A DNA stretch of 64,000 bases from Candidatus Dadabacteria bacterium. Lineage in GTDB: Bacteria > Desulfobacterota_D > UBA1144 > Nemesobacterales > Nemesobacteraceae. This document shows, piece by piece, positions 54,871 through 62,701 of the stretch. The stretch's first letter is position 1. The number at the start of each line of letters is the position of its first letter. Location of the stretch: NCBI GenBank assembly GCA_022827275.1, contig JAJDTG010000021.1, forward strand, positions 21,197 through 85,196. The letters are read 5' to 3'. The notes below the pieces were generated by a model. It worked only from the letters and a program-made list of their open reading frames with translations. It searched no databases and was not told the DNA's origin. Made by a program: the position numbers and the translations under genes.

Positions 54871-56127
54871 CTAACTACGGGTGAGCCGACCTATGGCGTC
54901 GCCGATTAGCTTGATGTTGGTTCTGCTGACGTTGTGTTGCCGCGCGAGTGTCTTCCATTCTCCAAGGGCGTCTCGCGTGCTCTCGATGATCTGTGCGATC
55001 GTTTTGTTATCAAGGTTGGCTTTCTTTCCCAGGGCTCTTAGATTTTCAGACGAGGGATCTTTGCCTTCACCGAGCACTGTCGTGCTCTGCTGGCCGCCCG
55101 GGCCGGAAGAAAAAGTAATGTCGTAGGCGGGAGACAGTTTCCACTCGCCTTTAAAATCCATAACAAATGAGAAATTCTTCGCGTGATCATCGCGGTTGTG
55201 AGACATAACGTTAAAAACCGCGTGGCGGTACATTTTTTCGACTTCGCGCATATCGCGGGTCATTATCTCCGTTAACGCAAGCAGGTCTTCATAATCAAGA
55301 GACGGAATGCGGAAGTCCGAATGGAGCAGACCGCCGGCTGTATGGACATGCAGACGGGTCATCCCGCCTTCCGATTCTTTGCGGTCAAATCTCCTGGTGG
55401 TGAAATATCCCGGCCCATTTTTTGCCGGGAAAAGCCGGGTCTCGCTCATAAACACTCCCGCTTCCTTAGCCATAAGAGAGTAAACGTATTCAATGGCGCC
55501 AGCATCCGGGCCGTCTTGGGTGTTCGGGAACTTCACAAGCCAGGGAACGTAGCCCTTTCGTCTCTTATTGTCTTCACCATAGATGATTTGGCTGCCGCTC
55601 GGATTGACGCTGATCATCGCCTTGGGGCGTGCTCCCGCGGAGGACCCGCCCAGCGCCACCAGTTCTTCGAGCACGTCTTCAGCCGAGCCCCTCAGAACCT
55701 GCTCCGTTTTTAACGCCAGATCATCAATGTCAAGAGCATCGGAAGGTCTGTCGCCGCTGAGATCAGGCTCATAAACAAGCGCCCCCATGCCCGAGTGTCC
55801 CACATGGGCCAACCTGTCGAGAGCGGTCAGCTGACTGGGCGCTACCCCCTTTGACCTTGCGAGCCGATCAAGCAGCAGACGACCCCATCCATCGGGAAGA
55901 CTGTCATAAAAAACTCCGGGGAGACCCTCAAACAACATGGGATCAAGCGTCATAAGCCCAGATTCTGGCGGAAGATGCAGCGGCGAAATCCTAAGGCCGC
56001 GAAGAATCGGGGAGTGCTCGAAATATATCTTTTCCCTTTCCGCGGAGGCGAGCCTGCCGACCTGGATAGTAGAGCCTTCTCCGAAATCAAGGCTTACCGT
56101 TATCTGGGAGACGGGAGAGTAGTTCAT
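54871..56127 (-). CDS. hipA: HipA-family Ser/Thr kinase toxin
   Basis: A 418-aa HipA-like kinase. The N-terminal couple domain carries LPGVFYDSLPDGWGRLLLDRL; the flexible P-loop reads GGSSAGARPKAMI near residue 163; catalytic HNRDDHAKNFSF and metal-binding SPAYDITFS are intact. E. coli HipA phosphorylates GltX and induces dormancy; the target here may differ. ATG 56127 overlaps the hipB stop as ATGA, so I prefer it over 56136. Antitoxin gene first, toxin second, as usual. Confidence 0.9.
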   Translation of the reverse strand: MNYSPVSQITVSLDFGEGSTIQVGRLASAEREKIYFEHSPILRGLRISPLHLPPESGLMTLDPMLFEGLPGVFYDSLPDGWGRLLLDRLARSKGVAPSQLTALDRLAHVGHSGMGALVYEPDLSGDRPSDALDIDDLALKTEQVLRGSAEDVLEELVALGGSSAGARPKAMISVNPSGSQIIYGEDNKRRKGYVPWLVKFPNTQDGPDAGAIEYVYSLMAKEAGVFMSETRLFPAKNGPGYFTTRRFDRKESEGGMTRLHVHTAGGLLHSDFRIPSLDYEDLLALTEIMTRDMREVEKMYRHAVFNVMSHNRDDHAKNFSFVMDFKGEWKLSPAYDITFSSGPGGQQSTTVLGEGKDPSSENLRALGKKANLDNKTIAQIIESTRDALGEWKTLARQHNVSRTNIKLIGDAIGRLTRS

Positions 56128-56435
56128 TCCCGCCACCCCTTCTTGCGGGGCGGTTTTTTCCTCTCCGCCTCAAGCACTTCGTCAATGGATGAGTACGTGC
56201 GGGCTGGCGGTTCGGTTGCCCCCACCACATCCTCAAGCGCGTCAAGAACCATGGCGATCTTAAGGAACGACTCAAGGGAGATAATTCCTTTCTGCTCGAA
56301 TTTCCGCAGGGTCGCGAGACTTACCCCCGAGCGTTTTGCCAAGCCCTGCTGCGTGAGCCCCGTGGCAAGGCGTCGGTTACGCATGTTCTCGGCAATTGCT
56401 CCCTGTGCTTTCGAGACTGTAAAGAATAATACCAT
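56124..56435 (-). CDS. hipB: HipB-like XRE antitoxin
   Basis: A 103-aa helix-turn-helix protein: NMRNRRLATGLTQQGLAKRSGVSLATLRKFEQKG (residues 18-50) is a classic XRE domain, followed by ISLESFLKIAMVLDALEDVV and a basic tail (AERKKPPRKKGWRE). It should neutralise HipA and repress the operon from the palindrome just upstream. Confidence 0.85.
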   Translation of the reverse strand: MVLFFTVSKAQGAIAENMRNRRLATGLTQQGLAKRSGVSLATLRKFEQKGIISLESFLKIAMVLDALEDVVGATEPPARTYSSIDEVLEAERKKPPRKKGWRE

Positions 56436-56444
56436 GATATTAGT
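56424..56444 (-). promoter_or_regulatory. second, imperfect operator over the hipB start
   Basis: ACTAATAT followed after 4-5 nt by GTATTATT covers the hipB ATG. The first half equals the left arm of the perfect palindrome 20 bp upstream, so a second HipB site is plausible. Confidence 0.35.
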
Positions 56445-56465
56445 AGTAATTCTTTAAACTGATTG

Positions 56466-56485
56466 ACTAATATTATAATATTAGT
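56466..56485. promoter_or_regulatory. perfect 20-bp palindrome upstream of hipBA
   Basis: ACTAATATTATAATATTAGT equals its own reverse complement. It lies about 30 bp before the hipB start and contains TATAAT-like sequence, so a repressor bound here would block the promoter. Most likely the HipB operator. Confidence 0.7.
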
Positions 56486-56918
56486 TTTGCTGCTTTTCAA
56501 ATGTTGGTTTTATAGGATCTCCAGGCAATTAAGACTATCTCAATTTCGCAATACAATCCGCCTTAAGCAGGACATGTCTTGTATCTATATCCTGACTTCC
56601 TGTTGGGTATTCATCACGGCGCTTGACCGAGAGTTAGTCCATGGAAGAAGCGTTAACCAAGCCGGGCAGCAAAGCCCGCAACGAGCGTGACGCACTTCCT
56701 GTCATGAAGTCCATTAGCATTGCTACGAAAGTTTGGTCCGAGACGGGGTAGGCATCATAACAAAATTCTAGTACTTACTGGTTTTGTCAAAAAACAAAGC
56801 TGGTGTACCTTATTCCCTTTCGTTTTTCTAATTCTAAAAGTTCAAGATACTGGTGATGTTAGGTAGCTGATGTAAGAAACAGGCTGACTATAAAGATTAA
56901 GACTGCGAGTAGATCAAG
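56486..56918. other. 430-bp spacer before the large helicase gene
   Basis: Mostly without coding signal. An ATG at 56640 opens a 37-codon frame (MEEALTKPGSKARNERDALP) with no recognised family. The rest is AT-rich and may hold the helicase promoter. Confidence 0.35.
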
Positions 56919-59900
56919 ATGACCGATTCCTTTTCTCCTGAAATCTTAATTCACGCCGAAATCGCGACAAAACTGAATTTTGCGGCTTACCAAAGTTCAT
57001 TTCCTTTGCTGCGGGATCTCAAAATCGAAAACACCGACTCCGGCAAGCACCTCGACAATCTTACCGTTAAGTTTCGCACCGACCCCCCTTTCGCAGGAGA
57101 AAAAACATGGAGAATAGATCGGGTTGCACCGCGGGAAATGGTGCTGGTAGAGGATATTGATCTCGGTGTTAGCAGTGAATTCCTGTCAAACCTTACCGAA
57201 TCTGTCCGCGGGTCGGTCTTGTTTCAGGTTGAAAAAGACGGATTAATCCTTGGCGAACTCTCAAAACCCATTGAACTGCTCGCATATAACGAGTGGGGCG
57301 GAGCCGGATTCATGCCGGAACTGCTTGCGGCATTTTCCACGCCGAACGACCCCTCGGTTGACAGAATTATCCGAAACGCGAGTGAAATACTGAGCCGGGC
57401 GGGGAAGGGAGCTCAAATTGACGGTTACGAATCCCGTAGCCGTGAGCGCGTGTGGGAAATTGCATCGGCCATCTACACTGCTATTGCCAATCTTAGTCTT
57501 TCCTATTCTGTTGCCCCCGCCAGCTTCGAGAGAAACGGGCAGAAAATCCGTCTTCCAAACCAGATTCTCAGTGCGGGGGTCGCTAATTGCTTGGATGCTT
57601 CTATGTTGTTTGCCTCGGCGCTTGAACAGGCAGGATTAAATCCCATGGTTGCCTTGCTTGAAGGCCATGCGATGGTCGGCGTCTGGCTTCAGCCTGAGGA
57701 ACTTTCCGATGTGTTTATAGAAGAAGCGGAAACACTTAGGAAGTCTGTTGACCTGAAAGAATTGCTGCTTATTGAAACGACATTTGTTGCAACTTCCCCA
57801 ATTCCCTCTTTCTCCATTGCCGTTTCCACTGCCAGAGAGACAATAGCTCCCGACCATGATGATACGTTCATCGTCGCGGTTGATGTTCACCGGGCACGGG
57901 CGCATAAAATCACTCCTCTCGGAATGGGAACAGAGGGCCTGGAGAGAAGAGACGGCCCCGCCCGGGCCACTTCACAAATAGAATTTGAGAGAGCGCCGCA
58001 ACTTCCCGATTTTGATATTGCAGGCTTGGAGGAGGAAGAAAAGCCCGAAACGCCCAGAGGACGACTCGAGCGTTGGCAAAGACGTCTTCTCGATCTTTCG
58101 CTCAGAAATCCCCTGCTAAATCATCGTTCAACAAAATCGAGCATCCAGATTGTCTGTCCGAGCCCGGGTCTACTTGAGGACAAGCTTGCCGACGGAGCCC
58201 GGATACGTATTGATCCCGTTCCCGAAACTCTTAAAGAAAACGGCAAAGCCGCAGTCCCGGAACAGTACGCCCTTGAGGAACTTGAGAAAAACCGGGTACT
58301 CGTTGATCTTTCAAAAGAAGATATTGACAAACGTACCGTCCAAATCTACCGCAGGACTCAGACTTCTCTTCAGGAAGGGGGTGCCAACACTCTTTACCTT
58401 GCTCTGGGATTTTTGCTCTGGAGAAGGAGTGAAAAAGACGGTCGTCGCTTTCGTGCTCCACTGATTCTTCTACCCGTTACGCTGGAGAGGAAATCCGTCC
58501 GAAGCGGAATCCGCATGCTCTCTCATGACGACGAAACGCGTTTTAACACGACTCTTCTCAGGATGTTGCACTCTGACTTTTCAATCGATATCGGGGGGCT
58601 TGACGGTGAATTGCCCCAAGATCAAAGTGGCGTCGACGTAAATAGCGTATGGGACCGGGTCCGCAGGGAAGTAAAGGATATGCCCGGATTTGAGGTTGTC
58701 GAGGATGTGTGCTTGGGTCACTTTTCCTTCTCCAAATATCTCATGTGGAAGGATCTTGTTGATCGTACCGATGCACTTCGTCAGAACTATGTGGTACAGC
58801 ACCTGATAGACACGCCGAACACTCCGTTTTCTTCTGGAATCAGTTTTGTCGAACCCTCTCGCCTTGACCGGGACTACGAACCTTCGGACCTGCTGACCGC
58901 CCTACCTGCCGACTCTTCCCAAGTGTCTGCGATCGCAACAGCAGAGAAAGGAAAGAATTTTATTATCATAGGTCCTCCCGGCACCGGAAAAAGCCAGACG
59001 ATTGCTAACATGATTACGCACTTCTTGGGAAAAAAGAAAACCGTACTTTTCGTTTCCGAAAAGACTGCCGCTCTGGAAGCTGTATATCGAAGATTGAAGA
59101 ACATAGGACTCGGTGATTTCTGCCTCGAACTCCATTCCAACAAGGCTAAAAAAGCCGAAGTATTGGAACAGTTGCAAAAGACTATGGATTTAAGTTGCGA
59201 CTCTCCGGGAAACTGGCGGCAGAAGGCCGACGATCTTAAAAAGCTTCGTAGTTCCCTCAACCTGTTTGCCGAACGGCTGCACATGGAACGCCGAAACGGT
59301 TTGACTCTTCATCGCGCGATGGGAGCAAGTTTGCGGGACCGGGAACTCGTGAAACGCGTCAGCTTCTCGTGGCCCTCGGCTGAGTATCATGACCGAAGCG
59401 CTCTTGAGCAGATGCGGAAGAGCGTTGAGAATCTGGCGGTTCGGGCGCGGGAGATTGACGGGATAGCTTCAGATGTCTTTGACCTTGTAAAGAAATCCGA
59501 GTGGTCTCCTCGGTGGGAAGCTGATGTCGTGCAGCAGGCTCAGGAGTTGTCCGAGGCTGCTGCGGCTGCGGAAGCTGCCCGTCATGCCCTTTGCGAGGCG
59601 GTTGGCATAGATCTGCCCGGCAACTCGGTCTCACGCCTCGAAACACTTGGAGAATTTGCGGTTCTGCTTACCGATTCTCATAAAGAACAAAACGCTCGTT
59701 TCGTCGGAACCGAAGGCCAAGGGCTTATAGAGGATATTAAGGAAGCGATCTTGAGGCTGAAAGCTTATTCCGAACATAAATCCGCTTTGAGTTGTCCCTA
59801 CAAGTCGTTTGCGTGGAGAGAACTTGATGGGGAGGAGATAGAGATGCTCTGGAAAGATGCCGGAGCAGCGTGGTGGCCGAAGAGCTTTTTTCTGCGCCGG

Positions 59901-62105
59901 AACGTAGTGAAGAAAATGCGTTTGAAAGGTGCTGAGGGAACACCCGACCCCGGCCGTGACTCAAAGACTCTGGTACTGCTTCGCATTGAGGGAGAAGCCA
60001 TTGACCGGCTAGATAACCGACTTTGTGAATTCGAAAGCTGGCGCGGGCACGAGAGCGAGCCGGAGATGCTTGAGCGGCTTTATCGTTTCGGTGAACGCAC
60101 GTGCGCTGTAATTGGCAGTATGGTTGAGGGTGCACAAGCCCCGGTGCGTATCCGCGTGGATATCGAGACATTGCTTCGCGATGGAAACGACCTCTTGGCC
60201 GCTGATGCCAAGGTCGGACGGGCGAGCGGGGCTTTTATCGGCGCCGTCGAACATCTGCGAAAAATGGACAGCGAGTTTAAATCTTTGGCGGGGTCGTCGG
60301 TGCTTGAGACTGTAGCGTCTTCGGATCACGCTCTTGAGAAGGTGGCGAAAATCGCGGGTACCATTGCTCGCTCCCGCGACGAACTTCGCGCTTGGTGCGC
60401 TTGGCGCGAAAGCAGAGACGAAGCCGTAAAAATGGATCTCACGGCCCTTGTGGAGGCATTTGAGCGCAAGCATATAAATGTCTCGGATATGGAAAGAACA
60501 TTTGAAGCGGCTTACTGCCACTGGTGGACCGAGACGGTTATTGGAGAAGATGAGATGCTCCGCAAGTTTTCAAGAGCCGAACACGAGGCGAAAATAAGAA
60601 AATTTTGCGAGATCGACGACGATTTCCAGAGAACTACCGCACGATATGTTGCGGCGGAACTTGCGGGTTTGGTGTCTCAACGCAGGGACAACAAAAAGAG
60701 TTCTCAGTGGGGTGTGCTCCAGCGCGAGTTCCAGAAGAAGATGCGTCACAAACCCATTCGTCAGCTAATTAAAGAAGCCTCCGAAGCGGTTTCGACCTTG
60801 GCTCCCTGTTTCATGATGTCGCCGCTTTCTGTTGCTCAGTACCTGTCACCTGAACAGGCACTGTTCGATATCGTCATATTTGACGAGGCTTCCCAGATTC
60901 CGGTCTGGGACGCCATCGGTTCGATAGCCCGAGGGCGTCAGGTGGTCATTACCGGTGACCCGAAACAGATGCCGCCCACGAACTTCTTTAACCGTTCCGA
61001 GGATGATCCCGACGGGGATATCGACACGGATGGAGACCTTGAGAGCATCCTTGATGAAATGCTTGCGGCTGGAATTCCAGATCAGGGACTTAATCTTCAC
61101 TACAGGTCGCGAAAGGAAGGGCTTATCGCGTTTTCAAACAAGCATTACTACGAGAACAGGCTTATCACTTTTCCCGATCCCAACGTTTCCCAAAGTGGTG
61201 TGAGCCTTATTCGGCCCGACGGTTTCTACGCTCGTGGCGGAGCTCGTCACAACGAAGGAGAAGCAAAGGCGATCGTAGAGAATATCGTAAAACGTCTGAC
61301 CGACGAGGATCCTGTCGTCCGCGAGCTCTCAATAGGGGTGGTGACATTTAATTCCGAACAGCAGAATTTGATCAGCAATCTCCTTGATGTCGCACGTTCG
61401 GAGAGGCCTGAGATAGAATGGGCCTTTTCAGATGAGCAAGTCGTTGAACCTGTATTTGTCAAAAACCTCGAAACGGTGCAGGGAGATGAGCGCGACGTGA
61501 TAATGTTCAGCGTTACCTATGGGCCGGATCAGGGCGGTTACGTCTCGATGAATTTCGGTCCTCTTAACCGTGAGGGAGGAGAAAGACGCCTGAATGTGGC
61601 ACTGACTCGGTCTCGCCACGAAATGATCATATTTTCCACCATGCATCCCGACCAAATTGATCTTTCTCGCACACAGGCGCACGCCGTAAGAGATCTTAAG
61701 CATTTTCTGGAATACGCGGAGAGAGGACCACGGGCTTTGGGATCTCAAATCTTGGGTTCGCAGGGAGATTTTGAGTCGCCTTTTGAAGCGGTCGTGGCCT
61801 CTGAACTCAGAACAAAAGGGTGGCAGGTGATACCGCAGGTGGGTGTTTCTGCTTATCGGATTGATTTGGGTGTGGTGCATCCTGATAAACCCGGGTGCTA
61901 CCTTGTGGGAATTGAATGTGATGGAGCAATGTATCACAGCTCTGCTTTTGCCCGTGAGAGGGACAAGATCCGCCAGTCTGTGCTTGAAGGACTGGGATGG
62001 AAGATTCTTCGGATATGGTCGACGGAATGGTGGCTGAGCAAATCCAGGGAGCTTAAAAGAATAGATGATAATCTGCGACATTTGCTCGAACAGGAAAGAC
62101 AATAA
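56919..62105 (+). CDS. DUF4011 / SF1 helicase / nuclease defence-type protein
   Basis: A 1728-aa multidomain protein. Residues 1-140 are a beta-rich domain; 190-300 look transglutaminase-like, with Cys in GVANCLDASMLFASALEQAG (about 222) and His in GHAMVGVWL (about 248). DUF4011 starts near 390 (RLERWQRRLLDLSLRNPLLN). The SF1 helicase has Walker A GPPGTGKSQT near 685 and Walker B FDEASQIP near 1321, then TGDPKQMPP, LNLHYRS and NVALTRSR motifs. The C-terminal 110 residues are a DUF559/MTES_1575-type nuclease (FEAVVASEL, YRIDLGV, GIECDGAMYH). Related giants occur in phage-defence islands; a role in sensing and cutting foreign DNA is likely but unproven. Monocistronic. Confidence 0.85.
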   Translation: MTDSFSPEILIHAEIATKLNFAAYQSSFPLLRDLKIENTDSGKHLDNLTVKFRTDPPFAGEKTWRIDRVAPREMVLVEDIDLGVSSEFLSNLTESVRGSVLFQVEKDGLILGELSKPIELLAYNEWGGAGFMPELLAAFSTPNDPSVDRIIRNASEILSRAGKGAQIDGYESRSRERVWEIASAIYTAIANLSLSYSVAPASFERNGQKIRLPNQILSAGVANCLDASMLFASALEQAGLNPMVALLEGHAMVGVWLQPEELSDVFIEEAETLRKSVDLKELLLIETTFVATSPIPSFSIAVSTARETIAPDHDDTFIVAVDVHRARAHKITPLGMGTEGLERRDGPARATSQIEFERAPQLPDFDIAGLEEEEKPETPRGRLERWQRRLLDLSLRNPLLNHRSTKSSIQIVCPSPGLLEDKLADGARIRIDPVPETLKENGKAAVPEQYALEELEKNRVLVDLSKEDIDKRTVQIYRRTQTSLQEGGANTLYLALGFLLWRRSEKDGRRFRAPLILLPVTLERKSVRSGIRMLSHDDETRFNTTLLRMLHSDFSIDIGGLDGELPQDQSGVDVNSVWDRVRREVKDMPGFEVVEDVCLGHFSFSKYLMWKDLVDRTDALRQNYVVQHLIDTPNTPFSSGISFVEPSRLDRDYEPSDLLTALPADSSQVSAIATAEKGKNFIIIGPPGTGKSQTIANMITHFLGKKKTVLFVSEKTAALEAVYRRLKNIGLGDFCLELHSNKAKKAEVLEQLQKTMDLSCDSPGNWRQKADDLKKLRSSLNLFAERLHMERRNGLTLHRAMGASLRDRELVKRVSFSWPSAEYHDRSALEQMRKSVENLAVRAREIDGIASDVFDLVKKSEWSPRWEADVVQQAQELSEAAAAAEAARHALCEAVGIDLPGNSVSRLETLGEFAVLLTDSHKEQNARFVGTEGQGLIEDIKEAILRLKAYSEHKSALSCPYKSFAWRELDGEEIEMLWKDAGAAWWPKSFFLRRNVVKKMRLKGAEGTPDPGRDSKTLVLLRIEGEAIDRLDNRLCEFESWRGHESEPEMLERLYRFGERTCAVIGSMVEGAQAPVRIRVDIETLLRDGNDLLAADAKVGRASGAFIGAVEHLRKMDSEFKSLAGSSVLETVASSDHALEKVAKIAGTIARSRDELRAWCAWRESRDEAVKMDLTALVEAFERKHINVSDMERTFEAAYCHWWTETVIGEDEMLRKFSRAEHEAKIRKFCEIDDDFQRTTARYVAAELAGLVSQRRDNKKSSQWGVLQREFQKKMRHKPIRQLIKEASEAVSTLAPCFMMSPLSVAQYLSPEQALFDIVIFDEASQIPVWDAIGSIARGRQVVITGDPKQMPPTNFFNRSEDDPDGDIDTDGDLESILDEMLAAGIPDQGLNLHYRSRKEGLIAFSNKHYYENRLITFPDPNVSQSGVSLIRPDGFYARGGARHNEGEAKAIVENIVKRLTDEDPVVRELSIGVVTFNSEQQNLISNLLDVARSERPEIEWAFSDEQVVEPVFVKNLETVQGDERDVIMFSVTYGPDQGGYVSMNFGPLNREGGERRLNVALTRSRHEMIIFSTMHPDQIDLSRTQAHAVRDLKHFLEYAERGPRALGSQILGSQGDFESPFEAVVASELRTKGWQVIPQVGVSAYRIDLGVVHPDKPGCYLVGIECDGAMYHSSAFARERDKIRQSVLEGLGWKILRIWSTEWWLSKSRELKRIDDNLRHLLEQERQ

Positions 62106-62182
62106 CTCTAGTATCTGGATATTGGTTAATTCGAAGAAACCAAATTTTTGTAAGCACATCTATCGGGAACCAAATTGGAGAA

Positions 62183-62254
62183 ATGAATATAGATTTAGCA
62201 AGTCTGCGAAAAATTCCGACCACTACCACTGAGCCTGACAACTCGGAGAAATAA
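62183..62254 (+). CDS. possible 23-aa ORF before the RT gene
   Basis: ATG at 62183 with GGAG about 2-5 nt upstream encodes MNIDLASLRKIPTTTTEPDN and three more residues. It may be a leader peptide or a remnant of a larger gene; the 176-bp spacer could also hold a structured RNA for the RT. Confidence 0.25.
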   Translation: MNIDLASLRKIPTTTTEPDNSEK

Positions 62255-62281
62255 CGGCTTGATAATCCCATCTGCTAACTT

Positions 62282-62701
62282 ATGAAATGGCAATCCCTGA
62301 TCTCAGCCCAGAATCTCAAGCTTGCATGGCGACGAATCAATACGGGTCAGAATTTTCAATACAAACGATTTTTTCGCCAAGCCTACCTAGTTTATGAGGG
62401 TGCCGTTGATAAACACATAAAACAACTTCATGATGACTTAAAAGCAAAAGCGTGGGAACCTAGCTGCGCGACGAAGTTGTATATCCCCAAGCCGTCCGGC
62501 CTGCACCGCCCCATATCTCTTCTTGGTATTGAGGATCAGATCCTACTACAAGCTATCGCCAATTTGTTTGCTCGGAACTTATATGAAAAACGGCGAAAAG
62601 TGGAGTTAAAGACGGTATTCAGCAATAAATTATCAAGTTCAAAGGACGATAACGCTTTAAATCTTTCGCAAATTAAAAAAGGAGGCGGCATTTCCTGGTA
62701 A
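62282..62701 (+). pseudogene. reverse transcriptase, N-terminal part, cut by an IS256-family element
   Basis: A 139-aa remnant. It shows the start of a retron/DRT-like RT: FRQAYLVYEGAVDKHIKQLH, then the RT1-2 region KLYIPKPSGLHRPISLLGIE, followed by DQILLQAIANLFARNLYEKR and VFSNKLSS. The conserved YxDD core is missing: after about residue 120 the frame runs into the left end of the insertion sequence and stops at 62701. The type resembles the 'unknown group' RTs that act in phage defence, which fits its place after the helicase. The rest may lie beyond the window. Confidence 0.75.

Noticed and set aside
61428-62159. 243-aa minus-strand ORF
   Set aside because: Antisense to the nuclease end of the large helicase gene; no domain seen.
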